Shown here: one piece after another, positions 7,715 to 13,975 of the stretch
How the letters are laid out: each line of letters starts with the position of its first letter
Numbering within the stretch: position 1 is the first letter of the stretch
Origin: an uncultured Kiritimatiellota bacterium
GTDB taxonomy: Bacteria > Verrucomicrobiota > Kiritimatiellia > RFP12 > UBA1067
Length of the DNA: 20,377 nt
Assembly (NCBI GenBank): GCA_934675625.1
Contig: CAKURH010000068.1
Coordinates: forward strand, 1-20,377
Direction: 5' to 3'
Position numbers and translations under genes: made by a program
The notes under the pieces: model-generated
What the model was told of the DNA's origin: nothing
The model's input: the letters and a program-made list of their open reading frames with translations, nothing else
Database searches by the model: none

Positions 7715-8812
7715 ATGGCAAGAGCCTACAACTTCTCCGCGGGTCCCGCGGTTCTCCCCCTTGAGGTCCTTCAGGACGCGCAGAAGGAACTCGTCGACTA
7801 CAAGGGCTGCGGCATGTCGGTGATGGAGATGTCCCATCGCGGCAAGGACTATGACGCGATTCACCAGGAGGCGATCGCGACGTTCAAGGAGCTCTGCGGG
7901 CTTGGCGACGACTGGAGCGTCTGCTTCATCCAGGGCGGCGCGTCGATGCAGTTTGCGATGATCCCGATGAACTTCCTCGGGCAGGGGAAGGACGCCGACT
8001 ACGCCAAGCAGGGCACCTGGTCGGGCAAGGCGCTGAAGGAGGGCCAGAAGGTCGCGGAGCTGCGCGGCGTGAAGTGCAACGTCGCGGCCGACTGCGCGAA
8101 GGACATCCCGACCCGCATGCCGCGCGCCGACGAGTGGAAGTGGTCGGACGGCGCCGCCTATTACCACATCTGCTCGAACGAGACGATCGCGGGCGCGGAG
8201 CTCAAGGCGTTCCCGAAGGTGAACGGCCCGCTCATCTGCGACATGTCGTCCGACATCCTCAGCTGCGAACGCGACTACAACCAGTTCGACCTGTTCTACG
8301 CGGGCGCGCAGAAGAACCTCGGCCCGTCCGGCATGGCGGTCGTCGCCATCCGCAAGGAGCTGGCCGAGAAGGGCTGCCCGAAGATCCCGACGATGCTGCA
8401 GTACCGCACGTACGTCGACAACGACTCGCTCTACAACACGCCGCCGACCTGGGGCATCTACGTCTTCGGCGAGACGATGAAGTGGGTCAAGAAGATGGGC
8501 AAGGAGAATCTCTTCAAGCTCAACGCCGAGAAGGCGAAGCTGCTCTACGACGCGATTGACGCGAGCGACTTCTGGACGGGCACGGCGCTTCCCGAGTTCC
8601 GCTCGAACATGAACGTCACGTGGCGCATCAAGGGCGGCGACGAGGAGCTGGAGAAGAAGTTCCTCGACGAGGCGAAGAAGCTTGGCATGTCGTCCCTCAA
8701 GGGCCACCGCTCGGTCGGCGGGCTCCGGGCGTCGATCTACAACGCTTTCCCGAAGGCGGGCGTCGAGGCGCTCGTCGACTTCATGAAGGACTTCGAGAAG
8801 AAGAACGGCTGA
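7715..8812 (+). CDS. serC: Phosphoserine aminotransferase
   Basis: The 365-aa product is the normal size for SerC (about 360 aa), a cytoplasmic PLP enzyme that transfers an amino group from glutamate to 3-phosphohydroxypyruvate in serine synthesis. It can also act in the vitamin B6 pathway. Hallmarks are the N-terminus YNFSAGPAVLPLEVL (5-19), SHRGKDY near 40, FIQGGASMQFAMIPMN near 71, the PLP-binding lysine K200 in YAGAQKNLGPSG, and the C-terminal KGHRSVGGLRASIYNAFP. The start follows a good ribosome binding site, AAGGA (7702-7706). It is the first gene of a four-gene run that ends in a TadB-like gene and is flanked on both sides by the inverted repeat elements. Confidence 0.96.
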   Translation: MARAYNFSAGPAVLPLEVLQDAQKELVDYKGCGMSVMEMSHRGKDYDAIHQEAIATFKELCGLGDDWSVCFIQGGASMQFAMIPMNFLGQGKDADYAKQGTWSGKALKEGQKVAELRGVKCNVAADCAKDIPTRMPRADEWKWSDGAAYYHICSNETIAGAELKAFPKVNGPLICDMSSDILSCERDYNQFDLFYAGAQKNLGPSGMAVVAIRKELAEKGCPKIPTMLQYRTYVDNDSLYNTPPTWGIYVFGETMKWVKKMGKENLFKLNAEKAKLLYDAIDASDFWTGTALPEFRSNMNVTWRIKGGDEELEKKFLDEAKKLGMSSLKGHRSVGGLRASIYNAFPKAGVEALVDFMKDFEKKNG

Positions 8813-8847
8813 TTGGCCGAACGGGCGTCAAGATGAGGGGCGCGCGC

Positions 8848-9165
8848 ATGAGGACGCCGGCGGACAAGACGATTGCGTTGACGTTCGGATCCCATCCGAC
8901 GCGCGACCTCGCGTTGCGCTGGACGGCGAAGCTCGTCTTCCCGCCCGGCGCCGGTGCGGCGACGCCCCTTTCGATTTCACTGGCAGACGGGAACGGCGCG
9001 CCGGTGCGCGCCGGCGTCTTTGCGTTCGCCGGTCAGCGGCTCGCCGTCCGCGACGGCGCGGCGTCGATTTCCTACGCAGACTTCGTCAAGGGCAAGCACG
9101 CGGTTGCGCTGTGGCTTCACCGCCCCGGCCTGCCGCCGATTCCGGGAGGGCTCACGTTCGCATGA
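8848..9165 (+). CDS. Small protein of unknown function
   Basis: The product is about 105 aa, and I do not recognise its family. After a basic N-terminus it looks beta-rich, with alternating hydrophobic stretches (IALTF, LALRW, AKLVF, GVFAFAGQRLAV, HAVALWLH). There is no signal peptide, membrane helix or cysteine, so it is probably a small cytoplasmic beta-fold protein. ATG 8848 is chosen because GAGGGG (8835-8840) sits 7 nt upstream; ATG 8833 in the same frame would add five residues but has no ribosome binding site. The stop overlaps the next start as ATGA (9162-9165). Such tight coupling to the sigma-like gene suggests a joint role. Coding status is supported by the overlap and open frame, not by homology. 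Confidence 0.6.
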   Translation: MRTPADKTIALTFGSHPTRDLALRWTAKLVFPPGAGAATPLSISLADGNGAPVRAGVFAFAGQRLAVRDGAASISYADFVKGKHAVALWLHRPGLPPIPGGLTFA

Positions 9166-9755
9166 CGGATCTCGAATGGCATCGGCTCGTCAAGGCGGGC
9201 GAGGACGCGGGCTGGAAGCTCGTCTGGGAGCGCGTCATCGCGCCGGAGGCGAAGTCCCTGCGGTCTGCCGACCTCATGAAGCGGTATTCGCTCACGGACG
9301 GCGACCTCAACGGCATGCTCTACGAGGAGATGATCGGGCGCGGGAAGATTGACCTCTATCGCGGCGAGGGCTCCTTCGAGGGCTGGCTGCGCCGCTACGT
9401 GCGCGGCTTCATCCTCAACGCCGACCCGAACCGGCATGGCGAAATCTCGATCGAAGGCGCGTACCCCGACGCGGAGGACGGGCGCACGGGGATGGACATT
9501 CCCGTCGACGCGACGGAGAAGTTTTTGCACAACGAGACGTGGGGCCTGACGCACTGGTGTTTCCGCAAGCTCTGGAACGAAGATCCCGAACGCTGTTACG
9601 TCCACGTGCTCAAGACGCGTTTTCATCTGTCGAGCGAAGAGGTGAAGGACTTTCTCGACGTCTCGTCCGCCGCGAACGTCGACCAGATCTTCTCGCGCAG
9701 CGTCAAGTTCATGCGCAAGACGGCGGCCGCCGTCTTCGGGGGGCGAACCGCATGA
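9162..9755 (+). CDS. Sigma-70-like (ECF-type) regulatory protein, divergent
   Basis: The 197-aa protein resembles a small ECF sigma factor in layout. Residues about 54-88 (YEEMIGRGKIDLY, then EGSFEGWLRRYVRGFILN) look like region 2, where ECF factors carry a SF-x-x-WL-x-x-I-x-x-N segment. The last 50 residues (ERCYVHVLKTRFHLSSEEVK to VDQIFSRSVKFMRKT) look like the region 4 helix-turn-helix and tail. An acidic linker with DAEDGRTGMD lies between. The match is by eye and the protein is divergent. Alternatives are an anti-sigma partner or an unrelated helical protein. It overlaps both neighbours by 4 nt (ATGA at 9162 and 9752), so translation is coupled. No dedicated promoter is seen. Confidence 0.5.
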   Translation: MTDLEWHRLVKAGEDAGWKLVWERVIAPEAKSLRSADLMKRYSLTDGDLNGMLYEEMIGRGKIDLYRGEGSFEGWLRRYVRGFILNADPNRHGEISIEGAYPDAEDGRTGMDIPVDATEKFLHNETWGLTHWCFRKLWNEDPERCYVHVLKTRFHLSSEEVKDFLDVSSAANVDQIFSRSVKFMRKTAAAVFGGRTA

Positions 9756-10426
9756 GCGTGCTGATCGTCTTGCTGTTCGCGGGGGCCTTTGCCGGGCTCG
9801 CGTGGTTCTTCGCCTCCGGCGTGAAGGTCAGGGCCGGGTGGCAGAACGGCGAGTCGCCGCTTGCGCGCTATCTGGACAACAAGCGGCGCGCGGCGTTCAA
9901 CCGGCAGCTGCCCGAGACGCTGGCGACGATGTCGAATGCGCTGCGGGCGGGCTTCTCGCTCTCGCAGGCGTTCGAGTCCGTCGTCGAGCAGGGCGAGCCG
10001 CCGGTGAGCGAGGAGTTCGCGATTCTCCAGCAGCAGCTGAAGATTGGCATGGGCTTCGAGGAGGCGCTGGAATCGCTGTCGGCGCGCGTCGGCTCCGATG
10101 ACCTGACGCTCGTGACGACGGCGATTCTCATCTCTCGCAAGACGGGCGGCAACGTGACGGAGATCTTCGACAAGATTTCGGAGACGATTCGCGGGCGGCA
10201 GAAGATCGAGCGCAAGGTGAAGTCGCTGACGGCGCAAGGGCGGCTTCAGGGGCTCATCGTCTCGGCGATGCCGATTTTCCTCGGCGTCGTGATGACGCTC
10301 ATCAAGCCGAAGCTGATGATCCCGTTCCTGACGAGCCCGACAGGCGTCCTCGCCATCTTGGGGATGTGCGCGCTCATCGCCGTCGGCTGGCTCATGATCC
10401 GAAAGATCATCCGCATCGACGTCTGA
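9752..10426 (+). CDS. TadB-like type II/IV secretion F-domain membrane protein
   Basis: The 224-aa protein has an N-terminal membrane helix (about 2-22), a cytoplasmic T2SF domain, and two C-terminal helices (about 165-185 and 195-215). The domain reads FNRQLPETLATMSNALRAGF near 49, then SLSQAFESVV, VGSDDLTLVTTAILISRKTG, GNVTEIFDKISETIR and SLTAQGRLQGLIVSAMPIFL. This is the TadB pattern of Flp/Tad pilus assembly platforms. Typical TadB is about 300 aa, so this copy lacks part of the N-terminal membrane region. No tadA ATPase, tadC or pilin gene is in the window, which makes it an orphan here. The start overlaps the preceding gene (ATGA). Before insertion of element B, a terminator would have followed the stop directly. 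Confidence 0.85.
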   Translation: MSVLIVLLFAGAFAGLAWFFASGVKVRAGWQNGESPLARYLDNKRRAAFNRQLPETLATMSNALRAGFSLSQAFESVVEQGEPPVSEEFAILQQQLKIGMGFEEALESLSARVGSDDLTLVTTAILISRKTGGNVTEIFDKISETIRGRQKIERKVKSLTAQGRLQGLIVSAMPIFLGVVMTLIKPKLMIPFLTSPTGVLAILGMCALIAVGWLMIRKIIRIDV

Positions 10427-10433
10427 CGCGCGG
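10425..10433 (+). repeat. Left candidate target-site duplication of element B
   Basis: GACGCGCGG overlaps the last two bases of the TadB-like gene stop codon. It recurs exactly at 11203-11211, beyond the other end of element B. Confidence 0.55.
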
Positions 10434-10466
10434 GCAATGGGGCCGTGGATTGCGCACGTCGGCATC

Positions 10467-10516
10467 CTGCGCGACAGTCGGTCGCATGTTGGCCCGTCGC
10501 CCCGACAGCTCGCGCG
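10467..10516 (+). repeat. Left 50-bp terminal inverted repeat of element B
   Basis: Every base is the reverse complement of 11121-11170. The arm contains its own small hairpin, GCGAC-AGTCG-GTCGC (10471-10485). Confidence 0.85.
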
Positions 10517-11120
10517 ACCCGTCGCGCCGGGAGTCGCACCTGTCGCACACGTCAGTCAATCGAACGTGACAAGACATTCCCCTCGGCAGAATGCGCTTCC
10601 GCAAGCGAGAACACCGAGGCGACAGGCGATCCCTGCGCTCCTCTCGCGCGACTCTCGGCTCCTCCGGGCCACGGGCGGCTTGCGCCGCCGCTTCGCGAGA
10701 ATCTGCGGCTTTCAAGGTGACGTAAGGGGCGGGCATGTGAGGATATTCTGCGCAAGAGAAAAAGACGTTGCGTGAGGAGCGGGCGGGACGACCGAGCGCC
10801 GAGCGGAGAGAGACGGGCGAACGCGGTTCGGCGCACGCGCCGCGAAGGACGCGCGGGGCGAGAAGCCGTATCCGGCGACGAAGCCCCGCACGGGGATTCG
10901 CGGATGCGGGCGGCGGGAGCGGACGCACGGCGAACGGGAGCGAGACCGAGGCCGGCCCGCAAGGCCGAAGGGCCGACGCGACGAACTCGACCAGGGATCG
11001 CCAACGCGGCGCGCTTCGGGGCCGCAGCGGGGCGGACCGCCTGCCGGACGAGGCGAGTTGGGCAGGACTGCGGCCTGCGGCTGACCTCGCGGTCGCCGCA
11101 CGTCGGCAAGCGACAGGATG

Positions 11121-11170
11121 CGCGCGAGCTGTCGGGGCGACGGGCCAACATGCGACCGACTGTCGCGCAG
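11121..11170 (-). repeat. Right 50-bp terminal inverted repeat of element B
   Basis: This is an exact reverse complement of 10467-10516. It begins CGCGCGAGCTGTCGGGGCGA on the plus strand. Confidence 0.85.
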
Positions 11171-11202
11171 AGAACGGCATTGCGCAGACGACGAACCCGT
11201 TA

Positions 11203-11211
11203 GACGCGCGG
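11203..11211 (+). repeat. Right candidate target-site duplication of element B
   Basis: GACGCGCGG is an exact copy of 10425-10433. Confidence 0.55.
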
Positions 11212-11223
11212 AAACGAGAATCG

Positions 11224-11247
11224 CCGCCACGCGCGGCGGTTTTTTTT
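11224..11247 (+). terminator. Intrinsic terminator, probably the original end of the serC-tadB operon
   Basis: CCGCC (11224-11228) pairs with GGCGG (11235-11239) and is followed by eight T residues (11240-11247). Its T tract runs straight into the hisI promoter. If element B and one copy of the 9-bp direct repeat are removed, this hairpin lies about 20 nt after the TadB-like stop codon. Confidence 0.75.
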
Positions 11248-11255
11248 GATATAAT
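11247..11255 (+). promoter_or_regulatory. Extended -10 promoter of hisI
   Basis: TGATATAAT, with TATAAT at 11250-11255. The TG is formed by the last T of the terminator tract and the next G. No -35 is apparent. A start near 11262 gives a leader of about 28 nt. Confidence 0.72.
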
Positions 11256-11265
11256 ATGCGGAAAT

Positions 11266-11279
11266 TTTTCAGCTGAAAA
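11266..11279 (+). promoter_or_regulatory. 14-bp palindrome in the hisI leader
   Basis: TTTTCAGCTGAAAA is a perfect palindrome just after the expected transcription start. Its right half (GAAAA) runs into the ribosome binding site AAAAGGCGAG upstream of ATG 11290. It may be an operator or a weak RNA hairpin masking the ribosome binding site. Confidence 0.35.
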
Positions 11280-11289
11280 GGCGAGAAAC

Positions 11290-11736
11290 ATGGGACAACT
11301 TGAAGAATCTTCCGAACTGACGCTTGATTTCACGAAGCTTGAGAAGGTCGGCCAGCAGGTGTCGGCCACGCGCGCGGCGGGCGGGGCCGCGCACGATCCG
11401 GGCGTCATTCCCGTTGCCGTGCAGAATGCCGACACGAAGGAGGTCATCCTCGTCGCCTACACGAACGAGTTCGCGATGCGGGAGTCGTTCGCGAAGCGGA
11501 AGCTGATTCTCTGGTCGACCTCGCGCAACAAGCTCTGGTTCAAGGGCGAAACGAGCGGCGAGACGTTCGATCTTCTGGAGGCGTACGTCAACTGCGAGCA
11601 GAACTCGCTGCTCTACATCGTGCGGCCCTGTCGCGGCGGCATCTGCCACACGAAGAACAAGGCGGGCGCGCCGCGCAACTGCTACTACCGCAAGATCGAC
11701 TTCGACACGCTGAAGCTCACGTTCGTCGATCTGTAA
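11290..11736 (+). CDS. hisI: Phosphoribosyl-AMP cyclohydrolase, variant metal site
   Basis: The 148-aa product resembles HisI, which opens the purine ring of phosphoribosyl-AMP in the third step of histidine synthesis. Shared blocks are GVIPVAVQNADTKEVILVAY (38-57), LILWSTSRNKLWFKGETSGE (72-91), the CHT motif of GICHT near 122, and RNCYYR near 133. The three zinc cysteines are present (VNCEQ, ICHT, RNCYY). The magnesium site, classically DCDxD, reads NCEQN, so three aspartates are replaced by N, E and N. There is no fused HisE domain. ATG 11290 is chosen over upstream in-frame starts because it follows the mapped promoter and AAAAGG. The gene stands alone, without other his genes nearby. Confidence 0.85.
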   Translation: MGQLEESSELTLDFTKLEKVGQQVSATRAAGGAAHDPGVIPVAVQNADTKEVILVAYTNEFAMRESFAKRKLILWSTSRNKLWFKGETSGETFDLLEAYVNCEQNSLLYIVRPCRGGICHTKNKAGAPRNCYYRKIDFDTLKLTFVDL

Positions 11737-11754
11737 CCACCCCGCCCTCATCCT

Positions 11755-11783
11755 CTCAACTTTCTCAACCCTCAACTCTCAAC
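11755..11783 (+). repeat. CTCAAC simple repeat upstream of oadG
   Basis: CTCAAC occurs four times, starting at 11755, 11764, 11771 and 11778, in a pyrimidine/A tract that fills the hisI-oadG gap. No purine-rich ribosome binding site precedes the oadG ATG at 11788, and no promoter or terminator is visible. Confidence 0.7.
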
Positions 11784-11787
11784 TACT

Positions 11788-12009
11788 ATGGCAGTACTGC
11801 TACAAGGTCTCGTCCTGATGATTGCCGGCATGGGCATCGTCTACTTCTTTCTTTCCCTGCTCATCTTCGTGACGAAGTTCACGATGGGCGGCGTTGCGCG
11901 GTTCAACGCGCTGCTCCCCGACGAAACGCCGAAGAAGAAGCCGCTCGCGGCGGCGGCGAGCGACGACGCGAACATCGCCCTCGCGATTGCGGTCGCGCTG
12001 AGGGGGTAA
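11788..12009 (+). CDS. oadG: OadG-like small subunit of a sodium-pump decarboxylase
   Basis: This 73-aa membrane protein has one N-terminal helix (about residues 4-30, LLQGLVLMIAGMGIVYFFLS) followed by a cytoplasmic tail ending in DDANIALAIAVALRG. The GLxLMxxGMGxVYxFL pattern and length fit the gamma subunit (OadG), which anchors and assembles the alpha and beta subunits of oxaloacetate-type decarboxylases. The tail residues D-D-A-x-I-A-x-A-I-A-x-A are common in these proteins. It is first in a gamma-alpha-beta gene order, 71 nt before oadA. Translation initiation is unusual because the leader lacks a Shine-Dalgarno sequence. Confidence 0.85.
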   Translation: MAVLLQGLVLMIAGMGIVYFFLSLLIFVTKFTMGGVARFNALLPDETPKKKPLAAAASDDANIALAIAVALRG

Positions 12010-12020
12010 CGGACACGGAA

Positions 12021-12063
12021 CGGGGGCGCTGGTGCCCCCGCACCCCACCCAAGGATTTTTTTT
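12021..12063 (+). terminator. Possible attenuator between oadG and oadA
   Basis: CGGGGGC (12021-12027) pairs with GCCCCCG (12034-12040) around a 6-nt loop. A run of eight T residues begins 16 nt later (12056-12063). The distance is too long for a standard terminator, so partial termination or mRNA processing is the safer reading. The oadA ribosome binding site, GAAAGG, follows directly. Confidence 0.4.
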
Positions 12064-12080
12064 GAAAGGTAAATAAAAAA

Positions 12081-13904
12081 ATGGCCAAGAAAAACGTCAA
12101 GTTCATGCTCACGGCGTTCCGTGACGGCTTCCAGTCCGTCGTCGGCGCGCGCGTTCTCTCCAAGGACTTCCTCCCCTGCGTCGAGGAAGCGTATGCGGCG
12201 GGCGTCCGCTGGTTCGAGGCGGGCGGCGGCGCGCGCTTCCAGAGCTGCTACTTCTACTGTCAGGAAGACGCTTTCGACGTGATGGACAAGTTCCGCCAGG
12301 CGGCGCCGGAGGCGGATCTCCAGACGCTCTCGCGCGGCGTGAACGTCGTCGGCCTCGAGAGCCAGTCGAGCGACATGATCAAGCTCCACGCCCAGATGTT
12401 CAAGAAGCACGGCATGAGCTCGATCCGCAATTTCGACGCCCTGAACGACGTCAACAACCTCAAGTGGTCCGGCCAGTGCATCCACGACGCGGGCCTCAAC
12501 CACGAGGTCGTCGTGACGATGATGGGCCTGCCGCCCGGGATCGACAACCAGGGCACGCACACGCCGGAGTTCTACCGTGACCGCCTGAAGATGATCATGG
12601 ACGCGGGCATCCCCTTCGACCGCGTCTGCTTCAAGGACGCTTCGGGCACCTCGACGCCGACGACCGTGTACAACACGATGAAGCTCGCGCGCAAGCTCCT
12701 CGGCGACAAGGTGCACATCCAGTTCCACTCGCACGAGACGGCCGGCAACGGCGTCGCCTGCTACCTCGCGGCGCTCAAGGGCGGCGCGGACGGCCTTGAC
12801 CTCTCGATGGCCCCGATGAGCGGCGGCACCTGCCAGCCCGACATCATCACGATGTGGCACTGCCTCGACGGCGACCCCGACTTCGGCTTCGACTTCGACA
12901 TCAACAAGATCAAGAAGGCCGAGGACGGCTTCAAGAACGCGATGAAGAAGTACTTCCTCCCGCCGGAGGCGATGAACGTGAACCCGCAGATCGTGTGGAG
13001 CCCGATGCCGGGCGGCGCCTTGACGGCGAACACGCAGATGCTCCGCGACAACAACATGATGGACAAGTACGACGACATGATCGCGGAGATGTACGACTGC
13101 GTGCGCCTCGGCGGCTTCGGCACGTCCGTGACGCCGGTCTCGCAGTTCTACGCCCAGCAGGCGATCCAGAACGTCATGTTCGGCAAGTTCAAGAAGTTCG
13201 CGCCGGGCTATGCGAAGATGGTGCTCGGCTACTTCGGCAAGACCCCTGTCGCGCCCGACCCGGAGATCGTCAAGAAGGCGTCCGAGTTCATGGCCTCCAA
13301 CGAGCTGACGAAGGCCTACTCGACCCCTACGACGAAGACGGTGCTGGAGCTCAACGACGCCGACCCGAAGAAGGGCGGCGCGGTCGCGAAGAAGGCGCTG
13401 GAGGACGCGGGCCTGCCCGTGACGGACGAGAACATCTTCATCGCGGCGTCCTGCAAGGAGAAGGGCATCCTCTTCCTCAAGGATCCGTCCAAGGCCCCAA
13501 TGGGCTGCCGTTTCGCGGAAGACGCGAAGCCGGCGTCCGGCAAGGGCGGCCCCGTCACCGTCACGATCGGCGGCAAGGCCTACGGCGTCGAGATCAAGGG
13601 CGACGGCAAGGCGGTCGTGAACGGCAAGCCGGTCGACTTCAAGGCCGAGGCGGGCCTCAAGGCGGCTCCGGCCGCGGCGGCGGCCCCGGCGGGCGGCCAG
13701 GAGGTCAAGGCCCCCGTGCCGGGCACGGTTCTCCGCGTCACGGCGGCGAACGGCGCGAAGGTCGCGAAGGGCGACGAGCTCCTCGTCATGGACGTCATGA
13801 AGATGGAGACGCCGGTCACGGCGCCGTGCGACGGCACGGTCACGGTCATGGTCGCGGCGACGGACAAGGTCGCGACGGGCGACGTCTTGGCGGTGATTGG
13901 CTGA
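12081..13904 (+). CDS. oadA: Biotin-dependent decarboxylase alpha subunit (carboxyltransferase plus biotinyl domain)
   Basis: The 607-aa protein has an N-terminal HMGL-like carboxyltransferase barrel, a conserved PYC/OADA domain and a C-terminal biotinyl domain joined by an A/P-rich linker (about 534-548). Metal and catalytic residues are D15 in FRDGFQS, K185 in FKDASG, and H216 and H218 in QFHSHETAGNG. The biotinylated lysine is K574 in VMKMET. It moves CO2 from a beta-keto acid to biotin, and OadB then releases it while exporting sodium. The motif FRDGFQS differs from the usual RDAHQS, so the substrate (oxaloacetate or another acid) is open. Pyruvate carboxylase subunit B is a possible alternative, but the adjacent oadG and oadB argue for the pump. 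The ATG follows GAAAGG. Confidence 0.9.
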   Translation: MAKKNVKFMLTAFRDGFQSVVGARVLSKDFLPCVEEAYAAGVRWFEAGGGARFQSCYFYCQEDAFDVMDKFRQAAPEADLQTLSRGVNVVGLESQSSDMIKLHAQMFKKHGMSSIRNFDALNDVNNLKWSGQCIHDAGLNHEVVVTMMGLPPGIDNQGTHTPEFYRDRLKMIMDAGIPFDRVCFKDASGTSTPTTVYNTMKLARKLLGDKVHIQFHSHETAGNGVACYLAALKGGADGLDLSMAPMSGGTCQPDIITMWHCLDGDPDFGFDFDINKIKKAEDGFKNAMKKYFLPPEAMNVNPQIVWSPMPGGALTANTQMLRDNNMMDKYDDMIAEMYDCVRLGGFGTSVTPVSQFYAQQAIQNVMFGKFKKFAPGYAKMVLGYFGKTPVAPDPEIVKKASEFMASNELTKAYSTPTTKTVLELNDADPKKGGAVAKKALEDAGLPVTDENIFIAASCKEKGILFLKDPSKAPMGCRFAEDAKPASGKGGPVTVTIGGKAYGVEIKGDGKAVVNGKPVDFKAEAGLKAAPAAAAAPAGGQEVKAPVPGTVLRVTAANGAKVAKGDELLVMDVMKMETPVTAPCDGTVTVMVAATDKVATGDVLAVIG

Positions 13905-13922
13905 TCAGACGATCTAGAAACG

Positions 13923-13953
13923 CTAGAAGCTCTAGAATGGCTAGAGCTTCTAG
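13923..13953 (+). promoter_or_regulatory. CTAGAA-rich intercistronic hairpin between oadA and oadB
   Basis: CTAGAAGCTCTAG (13923-13935) is a perfect 13-bp inverted repeat of CTAGAGCTTCTAG (13941-13953) with a 5-nt loop, AATGG. The surrounding 13914-13960 repeats TCTAGA and CTAGAA units. There is no T tract. It lies 10 nt before the oadB ribosome binding site and may set alpha/beta stoichiometry by RNA processing or stability. Confidence 0.6.
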
Positions 13954-13975
13954 ACGCTCTGGAAAGGAAAGTGCA

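Larger units (their letters stand above)
10434..11202 (-). mobile_element. Non-coding repeat element, copy B, inverted relative to copy A
   Basis: About 769 bp lies between exact 9-bp direct repeats. It has a perfect 50-bp terminal inverted repeat (10467-10516 against 11121-11170), and a looser inverted repeat continues outward on both sides (TGCGCA at 10451-10456 and its partner at 11181-11186). It is the same element as 6768-7577 in opposite orientation. Compared with A it lacks a 66-bp segment (A 6872-6937), differs in the variable linker between blocks, and has a 2-nt indel near A 7158-7172 that shifts any reading frame. Several long open frames cross it, but none is shared in register with copy A, so I treat it as non-coding DNA. 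It carries no transposase gene and would need one supplied in trans. Confidence 0.8.

Noticed and set aside
6768..11202. A true composite transposon moving the serC operon
   Set aside because: Each element has its own flanking direct repeats of different sequence, which points to two independent insertions. No common repeat flanks the whole block, and no transposase is inside.
10407..11447. 346-codon minus-strand frame through element B into hisI
   Set aside because: It begins inside hisI on the opposite strand, crosses a terminator and promoter, and has the same low-complexity composition as the element.
12854..13975. N-terminal extension of oadB reaching back into oadA
   Set aside because: The stretch is an out-of-frame shadow of oadA; the ribosome binding site and signal peptide at 13976 mark the real start.
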